Below, in pieces: positions 51,909-60,377 of a stretch of DNA of 64,000 nucleotides (the first letter of the stretch is position 1; the number at the start of each line of letters is the position of its first letter). The stretch comes from Kaistella solincola (lineage in GTDB: Bacteria > Bacteroidota > Bacteroidia > Flavobacteriales > Weeksellaceae). Position numbers and translations under genes: made by a program. Where the stretch lies: the NCBI RefSeq assembly GCF_000812875.1, contig NZ_JSYK01000003.1, positions 1,054,001 through 1,118,000 of the forward strand. Reading direction: 5' to 3'. The notes under the pieces were generated by a model. It was not told the origin of the DNA. It did no database searches and worked only from the letters and a program-made list of their open reading frames with translations.

Positions 51909-52922
51909 TTAGTTAGAGACACCACCTAAAACCCCGATAATCTGGCCGGTGATGTAAGAGGAACAAACAGGCGCAGCGAGGAATACGTAGGTTGGTGAAA
52001 GTTCTTCCGGTTGTGCGGCACGTTTCATGGGATTTTTAGCTCCAAATTGCTTGACATCATCTTTTTTCTGATCGGCGGGATTTAGTGGCGTCCATACGGG
52101 ACCGGGAGCAACAGCGTTGACGCGGATGCCTTTTTCCACGAGGTTTTTGGCGAGCGACTGCGTGAAAGCATTGATGCCACCTTTGGTGAGGGAATAATCG
52201 ATCATCTTCTCATTGCCGAAAAGCCCGTTTACGGAACTGGTGTTGATGATGGAATCTCCTTCTTTCAGGTGTGGCAGCGCGGCCTTGGTCATGTAGAAAT
52301 AGCCGTAGAGATTGGTTTTCAGGGTTAAATCAAAATGTTCGTCGGAAATCCAGTCGAGCTGTTCGGCGTGCGCCTGAAAAGCTGCATTGTTAACGAGAAT
52401 ATTGAGACCGCCGAGCTGGTTTACGGTTTCTGCCACGGCGGCGCGGCAAAATTCAGCATCGGTGACGTCACCGGAAAGGATTAAGGCGCGGTGACCTTCC
52501 GCTTCCACGGCTTTTTTAGTGACTTCGGCGTCTTCGTGTTCGGTGAGGTAAACGATGGCGACGTCGGCACCTTCGCGCGCGAAGAGAACAGCTACAGCGC
52601 GTCCGATGCCGGAATCTCCACCCGTGATGAGCGCGACTTTACCTTCTAATTTCCCGGAACCTTTGTAATCGGGAGCTTCGTAGCGCGGCTGAAGCTCCAT
52701 GTCGGCTTCCAGGCCGGGTTTTTCCAGTTTCTGGTCGGGAAAAGGCGGCGTAGGCTCGTCGCGCTCGTTGGCTTGTGCAGATTTTCCGCCGGATTCTTCT
52801 TCTTTCTTTTTTGATTTTGATTTTGATTTTTTATCGAGTTCATCGATATAATCCTGAATTTCGCGGTGTTTTTTGGCGGTTATTTCGGCATTTTTTGCAA
52901 ATTTTTCCAGATTGTTTTCCAT
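51909..52922 (-). CDS. Stress-type SDR oxidoreductase with N-terminal extension
   Basis: 337 residues. A ~90-residue extension, rich in Lys and Glu then Pro (KSKSKSKKKEEESGGKSAQ), precedes a classical SDR domain: GGDSGIGRAVA (cofactor motif), NNAAFQAHAEQ (NNAG-type motif), catalytic Ser in NTSSVNGLFG and Tyr/Lys in IDYSLTKGG. The closest known proteins are the general-stress Gsp39/YdaD/YhxC SDRs. The extension may be a flexible tail. NADP(H) versus NAD(H) is not decided. Single gene. Confidence 0.92.
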   Translation of the reverse strand: MENNLEKFAKNAEITAKKHREIQDYIDELDKKSKSKSKKKEEESGGKSAQANERDEPTPPFPDQKLEKPGLEADMELQPRYEAPDYKGSGKLEGKVALITGGDSGIGRAVAVLFAREGADVAIVYLTEHEDAEVTKKAVEAEGHRALILSGDVTDAEFCRAAVAETVNQLGGLNILVNNAAFQAHAEQLDWISDEHFDLTLKTNLYGYFYMTKAALPHLKEGDSIINTSSVNGLFGNEKMIDYSLTKGGINAFTQSLAKNLVEKGIRVNAVAPGPVWTPLNPADQKKDDVKQFGAKNPMKRAAQPEELSPTYVFLAAPVCSSYITGQIIGVLGGVSN

Positions 52923-53024
52923 CGTCGTATTTTTTTGTGTTGGTGAATTTTAAGCCAAGGAAGGAGCAAAGATTGTGCAAATGAAGCTTCGGAAAACGGG
53001 AAAGCTATTTGAAACGCGCCACCC

Positions 53025-53111
53025 TAGCCCTGATTGCAGCGGCTACCCCGCAACACGCGTGGGGAAAAGCGCAGGCGTGAGGAGTAATAGCGGAAAGCAG
53101 GTTCCCGGCTA
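53025..53111. other. Structured intergenic element B (nested stems, purine-rich loop)
   Basis: TAGCC (53025-53029) pairs with GGCTA (53107-53111). CTG (53030-53032) pairs with CAG (53098-53100). A purine-rich internal loop has ATTGCAGCG on one side and GGAAAG on the other. GCTA (53042-53045) pairs with TAGC (53088-53091). An apical arm pairs CCCC (53046-53049) with GGGG (53061-53064). The arrangement matches element A near 1932, with different stem sequences. From memory, CCTAGCCCyGATTGnAGCGG-like intergenic elements occur widely in flavobacteria. Confidence 0.55.
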
Positions 53112-53237
53112 CGAAAGATTAGTGGTCAGTAATCACTTGTCGGTGGGACAAAATGGAAAAAAACGGTTAAAATGCGGCAAATAAATGCGGCGCTGTAACT
53201 TCAGGCTCATAAGTCGCTCACCTTCAAGGGTGGTGCC

Positions 53238-53270
53238 AAAAAAAATTTCGAGCTAAAAGGCTTATTTTTT
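53238..53270. repeat. Hairpin-family repeat, GCTAAAA orientation
   Basis: A run, the core TTTCGAGCTAAAAGGCTTA and a T run. It lies 43 bp upstream of the cytochrome gene. Confidence 0.5.
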
Positions 53271-53312
53271 GCGGATTTTTTGATAACTTAGTTTTTCCTA
53301 AACACTAATGCT

Positions 53313-53810
53313 ATGAAAACCAACAAATTAAAAGACGTGTTATCGTTTACGGGCTTCGTGGGAATGATTGGTGCCCTTATTTTCTTAACCACCAATTCTA
53401 CCAAAACCTACAAACCGATCAGTGAGTCGCAAACCGAGTGGAAAAACCTGAAAATTCTACCGAAAAACATTACCAAAGACAGCCTGATGTTTGTAATGAA
53501 AACCTTCAATGCGTCTCTGGGCGTAGATTGTGCGCACTGCCATGCGGCGCAGAAAGACAACCCGCAAAAGCTGGATTTCCCGTCTGACGCGAAAATGACC
53601 AAAGAAGTTGCGCGCGGTATGCTGGCGATGACGAACGACATAAACTCCAAATATTTTCTGCCGCATCGCCCGGACGCGAAACCTAAAAATCTGGTTGCCG
53701 TGTACTGCGTTACCTGCCACCGCGGAAATCCGAACCCCGAAAAATATTTGCAGGATGTAAGCAAAATGATTCCGAGACTTATGCCGACCAAACAGAAAAA
53801 CGAAAAATAG
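53313..53810 (+). CDS. c-type cytochrome, CytoC_RC-like (two CxxCH motifs)
   Basis: 165 residues. A membrane anchor or signal (LSFTGFVGMIGALIFLTTNS, about 10-30) precedes a domain with CAHCH at 73-77 and CVTCH at 132-136, so two haems are predicted. The spacing and the text SLGVDCAHCHAAQKDNPQKLDFPSD...KMTKEVARGMLAMTNDIN resemble the photosynthetic reaction-centre cytochrome subunit family, which in Bacteroidota occurs in non-phototrophs as short two-haem proteins. Periplasmic electron transfer is inferred. Single gene. Confidence 0.9.
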   Translation: MKTNKLKDVLSFTGFVGMIGALIFLTTNSTKTYKPISESQTEWKNLKILPKNITKDSLMFVMKTFNASLGVDCAHCHAAQKDNPQKLDFPSDAKMTKEVARGMLAMTNDINSKYFLPHRPDAKPKNLVAVYCVTCHRGNPNPEKYLQDVSKMIPRLMPTKQKNEK

Positions 53811-53833
53811 CCGGTTTTACCGGCTTATTTTTT
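53806..53833. terminator. Bidirectional terminator after the cytochrome gene
   Basis: TAGCCGGT (53808-53815) pairs with ACCGGCTTA with one bulged base, loop TTT, then a T run. It serves the convergent zinc-ribbon gene too. Confidence 0.85.
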
Positions 53834-54271
53834 TGCTTTAAGTTTTGCGATAAGCCTTAGGAGCGCCTCACGGTTTTTGGCTTCGTGGTAAAAGCGCGGA
53901 AGCTTTTCCAGCAGCGTAAAATGGCTGCGATCTTTGTGTTCGCGCAGTGTGGCTGAAATATAGGCTTCCAGATAATCCAGATGTTCGAGATTAAATGCGA
54001 AAAATTCTTCGTTTTTAAAAGGCGCCGCGAACCACAACTTGGCGCCGAAATATTCGTGTGCAGGAATTTTAAGGTCGCCGCGAATTCCCAGCACTTCAGT
54101 TGTTGTAGTCGCGATTTTTGAGAAGCCACAGTGCAGGCAGTACAGGCGGGCTTCTTTTTTCTCATGGTCGGCAGTAGCCGCTGCCTTTTTGCCACAGCCG
54201 GGACACACGACATCTACGTGATCCTGAAAATGGCTGAGCCGGTGGTTTTTGTCCTGGAAACGGTGAGGCAT
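53825..54271 (-). CDS. Zinc-ribbon hypothetical protein
   Basis: 148 residues. Near the N-terminus two CxxC pairs, VVCPGCGKKA and LYCLHCGFSK, about 20 residues apart, form a likely zinc ribbon. The rest is helical, with AKLWFAAPFKNEEFFAFNLEHLDYLEAYI and a Lys-rich end (LLRLIAKLKAKK). No family recognised beyond the ribbon; nucleic-acid or protein binding is possible. It lies 25 bp downstream of the next minus-strand small gene. Confidence 0.8.
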   Translation of the reverse strand: MPHRFQDKNHRLSHFQDHVDVVCPGCGKKAAATADHEKKEARLYCLHCGFSKIATTTTEVLGIRGDLKIPAHEYFGAKLWFAAPFKNEEFFAFNLEHLDYLEAYISATLREHKDRSHFTLLEKLPRFYHEAKNREALLRLIAKLKAKK

Positions 54272-54296
54272 GGTGGCTAAATATTTAAATAGGTAT

Positions 54297-54629
54297 TTAA
54301 GTGTTTAATAAGTCTGGCCGGTGATGGCTGTAGAGAAACTCCCGGAACTTCCTGACATCATCTTCAAGCGCATAACCACCCAGCCAGTGGGTGTAACGGT
54401 TATACAGCAGCGCTTTCAGAGACATAGGAATACCATCATCCTCATTAAAAAGGGGCAGCACATCACTCATATATTCCTGCATACGGGGGTGGTCATTACT
54501 TCTCTCCTCTTCATTTTCTGCCCACAACTGCTCATACTCCCAGATGAGTCTTTTATTATTTTCGTTATCCCCCGGTTCGGTACCGGGACCTTTGTAGTAG
54601 CGAGTGAAGGTGTAAAGGGGGTTACTCAT
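54297..54629 (-). CDS. Hypothetical small protein
   Basis: 110 residues, acidic and soluble (MSNPLYTFTRYYKGPGTEPGDNENNK; HWLGGYALEDDVRKFREFLYSHHRP). No motif recognised and no signal peptide. It is on the same strand as, and 44 bp downstream of, mcrC, so it may belong to the same transcript or be unrelated. Confidence 0.7.
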   Translation of the reverse strand: MSNPLYTFTRYYKGPGTEPGDNENNKRLIWEYEQLWAENEEERSNDHPRMQEYMSDVLPLFNEDDGIPMSLKALLYNRYTHWLGGYALEDDVRKFREFLYSHHRPDLLNT

Positions 54630-54673
54630 GTTTAATATGTCTTATTTAAGCGCCTGATGACAAAATTTTAGAC

Positions 54674-56131
54674 TTATAAAATAATAGGCAAAGAAATCCC
54701 TAGCTTGTATACTTTATGATATGCCAAAAGCTCGCTCCGCTTCTCAATAATATATTCTAGATTAAAATCTTGATTTTTTTGAGCATTTAAATCTGGATAA
54801 ACAATTAAACAGTCAATATGTCGTTCGTCGTCCTTATCAATACCTAATTCCTTCCTCACTTTATTCAACCGGGTATACCCTGATACTTGCCTGATATCTG
54901 CATGAACGTCCTGTGATTTATGCTGCAGCTTATATTTTGTATCGATTACCATTTGAAATCCCGGCTGTGTAATTAAAATATCTAGTGAATTGCCGTACGT
55001 GGAAAATTGATATTTTATTTCAGTGGCATACTTAGGATTACTTTGTAATAACTGACGATAAAAGTAGAGTTCAAAAAGAATAGGCATATCGATCCAGAAA
55101 GGCGGCGTGAAAATCTTTGTTTCGGTAGTATTTGAAATATTATATGAGAATTTTTTTAGAATATAACCACCGAGTTTGATTCCCTCCTTGTATTCTTTAA
55201 AGAATGGATTAAACTTTACATTTTTTAATTCCTCCTCTTTAATTTCATTAGAAACGTTTTCAAAAGCGGGACGACAGTAATTGATAATATGCAGCAACTC
55301 TTCCTTAAAAAATACAGATTTATCTGTATTTTTTTGGACGAAAAATATTTCATCATTCTGCACATAATTTACTGCAAAAGCAAAAGCTTTCTTTAAAAAC
55401 CTGTTCTCGAGATCATTAACACCGAATTCCTGGTATTCACAATACGTTTTGGTAATTCTGTTTTTAAAAATATTCTGCTTGATATGGTGCCCCACCAAAA
55501 TTTTCCCTTTGACTCTATTAGTCAAATTATTCTGCACTTTGTAATAAGATTTTTTCAAACCTTTTCTAACGATAGACTTCAGAATCTGTAAAAACTGAAC
55601 AATTAAAAACGGCGTTAGACGGTCTTCTTTTTGTTCAATAGGAATCTGTTCTGCATCCCAATCAATTTTGAGAATAGAAGAAATTAAAGGAGCCGTTCGT
55701 GGACTACCAGATAAGTCGAGTAAAATGCTTAAATAATCAACTTCTACTGTACTTTCTGCAGTCTCGGCAGCTTTTTCTGCCGCCTTTTCCACCTGCTGAG
55801 TTCTTGGATCTGCAATATCATCTGACTCGGTATGGGCAACGAAGGCGGTTATGAGGGCTGAGTTAATTTTAGGCTCTACCTGAACGAACTTCTCTCCTTT
55901 TATTAACCAATCAATGCCTACATAATAATTCGCTGTCAGGTCGCAGGTGTTTTCCTTTAACTGTAGTTGAAAGGGATAATGATGTTGCCCACGGTCCGTT
56001 TTGAAAATATTAATGTTCTCAGGATTGAGTTTTTCGAATAGATCTGCAGTGAATTCCAAATGATTTCCTGTTATTGGCTCATCTGCAATGGAAATTGTCT
56101 GGCGCCTGTGTTCTGACAGCAGAATTTTCAT
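54674..56131 (-). CDS. mcrC: McrC-family component of a McrBC-type restriction system
   Basis: 485 residues. The McrC family is recognised by the N-terminal LSEHRRQTISIADEP and the C-terminal nuclease region: IPILFELYFYRQLLQSNPKY, FSTYGNSLDILITQPGFQMVIDTKYKLQ (a D...DxK-type PD-(D/E)xK core), and QVSGYTRLNKVRKELG. McrC is the nuclease partner that stimulates the McrB GTPase. Its start overlaps the mcrB stop by 4 bp (ATGA), so they are translationally coupled. Codon use is AT-rich. Confidence 0.9.
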   Translation of the reverse strand: MKILLSEHRRQTISIADEPITGNHLEFTADLFEKLNPENINIFKTDRGQHHYPFQLQLKENTCDLTANYYVGIDWLIKGEKFVQVEPKINSALITAFVAHTESDDIADPRTQQVEKAAEKAAETAESTVEVDYLSILLDLSGSPRTAPLISSILKIDWDAEQIPIEQKEDRLTPFLIVQFLQILKSIVRKGLKKSYYKVQNNLTNRVKGKILVGHHIKQNIFKNRITKTYCEYQEFGVNDLENRFLKKAFAFAVNYVQNDEIFFVQKNTDKSVFFKEELLHIINYCRPAFENVSNEIKEEELKNVKFNPFFKEYKEGIKLGGYILKKFSYNISNTTETKIFTPPFWIDMPILFELYFYRQLLQSNPKYATEIKYQFSTYGNSLDILITQPGFQMVIDTKYKLQHKSQDVHADIRQVSGYTRLNKVRKELGIDKDDERHIDCLIVYPDLNAQKNQDFNLEYIIEKRSELLAYHKVYKLGISLPIIL

Positions 56132-57837
56132 GACACTTTTTTCAAAGACCGGATATAATCACGGATTGGTTTGTTTTCAACCTCACCCATTAGAATACCA
56201 TCTTTCACATACTCCTCCAATATAGGAAGGACTTCATACTGCATTTTCATATTAAAAATGGCATCCCGTGCAGTTTCGTCTTTTGCTTTAATTTTATCAG
56301 CAATAAAATAACTGTGACCTATCTGGACGTCCTGTATTTCAAACTCAGAACTTACATTTGTCGTCGTAAATAGTTCTGCTACCAAATCGTAGCCTGTCAC
56401 ATTAAAATATATTTCATCATTGTCCGCTAAGCGTTTTGGCGGAACCTCTACAAAAGCAAATCTTCTTCTTATCGCATAATCTATATGACCTACACTTCTA
56501 TCTGCGGTGTTCATTGTTCCGATGATGAAGAGATTTGGTGGAAGCATAATTTGATATTTATTATCTAAAACTGAGTCTTCAACTGAATACATGCTTTCTA
56601 CAGCTTTTTCTCGATATTCTAAAGCGTAAATTAACTCTCCTAAAACAGACGAGAGATTGGCTCTGTTGATTTCGTCGATGACTAAAACATAATTTTTAGT
56701 TTCTGATAAAATTTTGTTTTCATTTTTAAATTCAGTTTTTATAGAATTTTGAAAATCACTTAAAACTTTGTAATAGTAGCCGTAATGTTGTTTTGCAGAA
56801 CCGGAAGTATTTGGTAATGCTTTGAAACTTTTTGCATCTACAACATTATTAATATATCCTTCCTTAATATCCGAAAATTTCATTCTGTGTTTTGGTTCAC
56901 CAAACCAACTATCTCCCGTATAATAAAATGATGAGGCATCTAAATCAAATAATTTTACTTTATCTGTTAGGCGATACTCTCCGCTATTATCTATAGAAGC
57001 TTGAACTGTATCTATAAAATTATCAAACTGGTCGTCAATCCAATCTTTGTATGAAATTTGACTTTCTGTTTTTGTGGATTGCTCATAATTTTTATAGGCT
57101 TCTTGCGCGAATAAACTCAAAATTTTATTTTCCGCTTTGTACAGTATTCCCTTACCATCTTCCGAAGGTATCGCGCTAATTCCTCTTACAAAATCCTCAT
57201 AGGTGTAACTTGGGTGAAACTGAACCAATTTGTATTGATCATTATTTTCTAATTGTTTAATATCAGAAAGTCCTAACATTTCTTTTGCAATTAATTCTGC
57301 TTCTCTAGTTTTACCAGTTCCTGGTGGACCTTGTAAGATGATTTGTTTTTTATATTTGAGAATCGTTTTTATGTTTTGCATTTTTTGTTTTTTATTGTAT
57401 AATTTATTCCATTCTCTTATAAAATCTTTAGTTGCATTATTATTCACGCACTTGGTGAGAGTTCCGGAGGCCTGAATATAAGACTTATTATATTTTGACA
57501 GCATTATATGAAGTAGATCTTCAGCATCCTCATCTCTAAATGACAATACTTTAACATGACGATAATTCTGGTTCTTATATTTAGCTTCTAAAACGGAGTC
57601 TCTAAAACTTTCACTATATACTTCGCAAAGAGCAATCGGATCTTTACCGTCTCGGACCATAACAATATCTCCGACTTTCATACCAGTGCCCTTTTCGTCG
57701 GTGAAATTTCTGCATTGTTCATCATCCCAGTTTCCAGTGCCAATGACGGGAACTGTTTCTCGAAGCATTGCCACTGGATCTATTTTAATACTGTTTCTGC
57801 CCCAAGGCTGATTCATTTGTATGTGCCAATAATTCAT
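56128..57837 (-). CDS. mcrB: McrB-family GTPase/AAA+ with N-terminal EVE-like domain
   Basis: 569 residues. Residues ~1-130 resemble an EVE/PUA-like base-reading domain (MNYWHIQMNQPWGRNSIKID, GMKVGDIVMVRDGKDPIALCEVY). The AAA+ domain has Walker A at 170-177 (GPPGTGKT), a Walker B region LVIDEINRANLSSVLGEL and the McrB hallmark GTMNTADRS (Met442 to Ser448), whose NTAD sets GTP use in McrB. An arginine finger follows in YAIRRRFAF. It translocates DNA and recruits McrC to cut modified DNA. Coupled to mcrC. Confidence 0.93.
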   Translation of the reverse strand: MNYWHIQMNQPWGRNSIKIDPVAMLRETVPVIGTGNWDDEQCRNFTDEKGTGMKVGDIVMVRDGKDPIALCEVYSESFRDSVLEAKYKNQNYRHVKVLSFRDEDAEDLLHIMLSKYNKSYIQASGTLTKCVNNNATKDFIREWNKLYNKKQKMQNIKTILKYKKQIILQGPPGTGKTREAELIAKEMLGLSDIKQLENNDQYKLVQFHPSYTYEDFVRGISAIPSEDGKGILYKAENKILSLFAQEAYKNYEQSTKTESQISYKDWIDDQFDNFIDTVQASIDNSGEYRLTDKVKLFDLDASSFYYTGDSWFGEPKHRMKFSDIKEGYINNVVDAKSFKALPNTSGSAKQHYGYYYKVLSDFQNSIKTEFKNENKILSETKNYVLVIDEINRANLSSVLGELIYALEYREKAVESMYSVEDSVLDNKYQIMLPPNLFIIGTMNTADRSVGHIDYAIRRRFAFVEVPPKRLADNDEIYFNVTGYDLVAELFTTTNVSSEFEIQDVQIGHSYFIADKIKAKDETARDAIFNMKMQYEVLPILEEYVKDGILMGEVENKPIRDYIRSLKKVS

Positions 57838-57841
57838 CTAT

Positions 57842-58858
57842 TTATTTTCTTTTTTTACTTCTTGTAGTTTTAATCTTTTCTTTCTGTTTTTTACCATATT
57901 CTTCTCTACATTCCTTCATAAAATCCGGCCTTAATAGCATTCTTTCAATTAATGGAATTAACGCTTCAGAATATTTATGAATTTGCGACTTTTTACCAAG
58001 ACTTATTTCTGTATGATATTTATTATTCTCTTTAATTTTCAGTTTTGAAATAATGCATTGAATCTCATAAGAATTTAATTCGAGCCGCTCCTTTAAATCT
58101 GTTGATAGCAAAGGAAATAACTTATCACTTTCCATAACAACCGAGGGCTCCACTAATCCTTCTATATCACCTATCAATCTTAAAGTTGGCAAACCTTCCT
58201 CATCACTTTCAACAAACTTTCCTTTTTTTATAAAGTTTAATTTATCAACTATCGATTTATCTAGTAAAATCCTTCCATTTCCTACACTTATTTCTCCTTT
58301 ATAAGTATCGAAAAGACTAACATTTTGAGGACCGATTTGAGCAATTTTCTGTATGTGCTGCATCCACATTAATCTTTCTTTTTCATTTTCTTTATCTAAA
58401 ACTGTTCGTAGTTCAGAATATTCAATTTCTTTTGTTTCAGCACGATATCTATAATAAATAGCTCCCTCTCTTAATAATCCATCTTTATTTTTCTTACAAA
58501 TGAGTGGTTTATTTTCTGCTTCGAGTACAGTTATTTGTCCAAAATCTTTACCGTCGAATTCTAATATTTCTGCAGTCCACTGTATTTCCTGCGAAAAATA
58601 CTCTCGTATGATTCTATCAATTTTTTTGGGGTCTGTTTCGTGCCATCTTCTGGATAAAATACCAATCGGCAAATGCGGAGAATCTTTAATACCAAAAATT
58701 ATCTGTCCTCCCTTATTATTTGCCATTCCGACCAGTGTTTTTGCGTATTTAAGTAAATTATCGCCGCCTTGGAAAGATTGCTTGTATTCTAGATCAAAGG
58801 ATTCACGTCGTTTTACATAGTTACGTCTGTCCAGTTCAAATGTAAAGGTCGGCTTCAT
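57842..58858 (-). CDS. AlbA_2/Schlafen-type ATP-binding domain protein
   Basis: 338 residues. The N-terminal ~170 residues match the AlbA_2 (SLFN/AAA_4) domain: ESFDLEYKQSFQGGDNLLKYAKTLVGMANNKGGQIIFGIKD, HLPIGILSRRWHETDPKKIDRIIREYFS and the REGAIYYRYRAETKEIEYSELR stretch. The C-terminal half carries a long Lys-rich tail. Related proteins occur in defence operons as ATP-dependent nucleic-acid effectors or regulators; the role here is inferred from context. It starts 10 bp before hsdS ends and sits 4 bp upstream of mcrB. Confidence 0.85.
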   Translation of the reverse strand: MKPTFTFELDRRNYVKRRESFDLEYKQSFQGGDNLLKYAKTLVGMANNKGGQIIFGIKDSPHLPIGILSRRWHETDPKKIDRIIREYFSQEIQWTAEILEFDGKDFGQITVLEAENKPLICKKNKDGLLREGAIYYRYRAETKEIEYSELRTVLDKENEKERLMWMQHIQKIAQIGPQNVSLFDTYKGEISVGNGRILLDKSIVDKLNFIKKGKFVESDEEGLPTLRLIGDIEGLVEPSVVMESDKLFPLLSTDLKERLELNSYEIQCIISKLKIKENNKYHTEISLGKKSQIHKYSEALIPLIERMLLRPDFMKECREEYGKKQKEKIKTTRSKKRK

Positions 58859-58868
58859 GTATTATTTT

Positions 58869-60377
58869 TTAATAGTTCTCATCTTCCTCCGCCACCATTC
58901 CCAAACTCCCCTCTTCCATTTCATATTCCCCAGAAGCTACCGTTACCTGCCCGTTCATCAGCATAGGCAGCAACCAGTCCCGTAATTGGGCGAGCTCCTG
59001 GTTTTGTTTTGTATTAATTTTTATTTTAGCGTCAAACTTTGAAACTATTTTTTCAAATTTCTCAAGAATATGCTTGTTTGGATAGCAGAGTTCTAGATTG
59101 TATAAATCATCTTTCGTCAGGGAGCCAAAAGTGGTACCTACTGAATTTAAATAGTCAAATTTTTTCTTGAAATAATTCATCTGATAGATTAAGAATGAAT
59201 TATAATTTTCTTTACTGTTTAATGCAGATAAACCACGGCCAATACAGCAATCGTACATCGCAATATTCATAGTCCCGATAGGAGCTCGTACACTTAATAG
59301 AATATCATTTTCTTTTGCGAACCTCGTTGGAGAAGTTGTGTAAATTCTATTCTCAGGAAAGCGCCACCCAAAATCAGTAGAACCCTGAAAAAATATCATT
59401 CCCCCTTTCTGTTCGTTATAAGATTCTCCGGAAGGCGACTGCCCCATCGTAATATTCGCAATCTCGTGAAGTCTTTTCACTTCCCACCCCTCAGGAATCT
59501 CCCTCTTCAGCACTTCGTTATAAACCATTTTGCCACCGGAGGATTTGTAGCCTCGACTCCGCTCGGCTACCGTACGGCTCCGCTCGGCTACCGGTAAGGG
59601 TTGGTCGGCTACCGGTGCGTGTTCGGCGGCTACCGGTGAGTATCCATCAGCTACCGGTGCGTGACGCTCGGCTACCGGTGCGTGTCGATCGCCTATAGTT
59701 GCGTGTTCCTCTGCTACTGTTCCATTCTGCGACGCCGGACCCTGAGCGGAGGCGATGGGACCGAAGTCGAAGGGTTTACCCTGAGCGCAGTCGAAGGGAA
59801 AATCAAACTGCACAAACCAATAATCATAAAGCGTTTTGGCCATTTCTTCCAGCTCCGCATTGATTTGATTGTTGAGTTCTATTTTGTCATCTAATGCAGA
59901 AAGAACTTTGGCGATTTTCTGTTGAACTTTTAGTACGGGAAATTTGAATCTTAAATTGCCAATTTCTTCTGGTTTTATTGACGGATATGCAGAGACAGAA
60001 TTCTCTGCAATGGTTTGTAAATAACTTGTTACAACGGGATTAGTAAGTTTATAGTAAAGGTATTTGGGATTAATCTCATTTGATTTTACATCGATTGTTG
60101 TAAAACCCGTAGAAACAATTAAATTATTGATATTAGTATTTTCTACTATCCCAAAGTGCTCTTGATTTGGCCTAACTGTAGAATATAATATTGTATCGGC
60201 TTTTACTTTCCTTTTTGCTCGACTAGGAAAATTAGTGTCAAGATATTGAATATTTTCAATTTTGTTTCTAGTCAAATTACTAGTATCCAGGTAATTTATA
60301 TATTCATAATTATCTCTGGAAGTTAAACTGCTTCGGTTAAGATCTGCAATTTCATAAATGCTAAAAGACTTATTCAT
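58869..60377 (-). CDS. hsdS: Type I restriction specificity subunit HsdS with heptad-repeat linker
   Basis: 502 residues. Two target-recognition domains flank a conserved helical region, as usual: TRD1 about 1-155, then QQKIAKVLSALDDKIELNNQINAELEEMAKTLYDYWFVQFDFPF; TRD2 about 290-430, then EKFEKIVSKFDAKIKINTKQNQELAQLRDWLLPMLMNGQV. Between them, residues 218-273 form eight 7-residue repeats (HAPVAER-type), encoded by a 21-bp tandem repeat, in place of the short ENGKP-like stretch expected there. It starts by overlapping the upstream chimera's stop by 8 bp. No intact hsdM or hsdR is present, so its methylation and cleavage partners are missing here. Confidence 0.9.
   Translation of the reverse strand: MNKSFSIYEIADLNRSSLTSRDNYEYINYLDTSNLTRNKIENIQYLDTNFPSRAKRKVKADTILYSTVRPNQEHFGIVENTNINNLIVSTGFTTIDVKSNEINPKYLYYKLTNPVVTSYLQTIAENSVSAYPSIKPEEIGNLRFKFPVLKVQQKIAKVLSALDDKIELNNQINAELEEMAKTLYDYWFVQFDFPFDCAQGKPFDFGPIASAQGPASQNGTVAEEHATIGDRHAPVAERHAPVADGYSPVAAEHAPVADQPLPVAERSRTVAERSRGYKSSGGKMVYNEVLKREIPEGWEVKRLHEIANITMGQSPSGESYNEQKGGMIFFQGSTDFGWRFPENRIYTTSPTRFAKENDILLSVRAPIGTMNIAMYDCCIGRGLSALNSKENYNSFLIYQMNYFKKKFDYLNSVGTTFGSLTKDDLYNLELCYPNKHILEKFEKIVSKFDAKIKINTKQNQELAQLRDWLLPMLMNGQVTVASGEYEMEEGSLGMVAEEDENY
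59559..59726 (-). repeat. Eight-unit 21-bp tandem repeat inside hsdS
   Basis: Read on the minus strand the units encode NGTVAEE, HATIGDR, HAPVAER, HAPVADG, YSPVAAE, HAPVADQ, PLPVAER and SRTVAER. The plus strand shows GGCTACCGGTGCGTG repeating every 21 bp. Units at either end are more degenerate. Confidence 0.92.
59739..59798 (-). repeat. Dispersed Bacteroidota palindromic repeat within the hsdS coding sequence
   Basis: CCCTGAGCGCAGTCGAAGGG is at 59779-59798, and a partial second copy lies at 59739-59774. I recall this 20-mer as a common intergenic repeat in Bacteroidota. Here it is translated in frame as FDCAQGKPFDFGPIASAQG. Confidence 0.75.

Larger units (their letters stand above)
52923..53312. 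other. 390-bp gap with structured element and a hairpin repeat
   Basis: No convincing gene; the only open frame (52975-53184) reads through the structured element at 53025-53111 and has no protein character. A hairpin-family repeat lies at 53238-53270. The cytochrome gene starts at 53313 without a clear -7 element. Confidence 0.6.

Noticed and set aside
52975..53184. 69-residue frame in the gap before the cytochrome gene
   Set aside because: It reads through the structured element B and has no family marks.
59559..59726. Repeat array in hsdS considered as a CRISPR array
   Set aside because: Units are contiguous 21-mers without spacers and are translated in frame.
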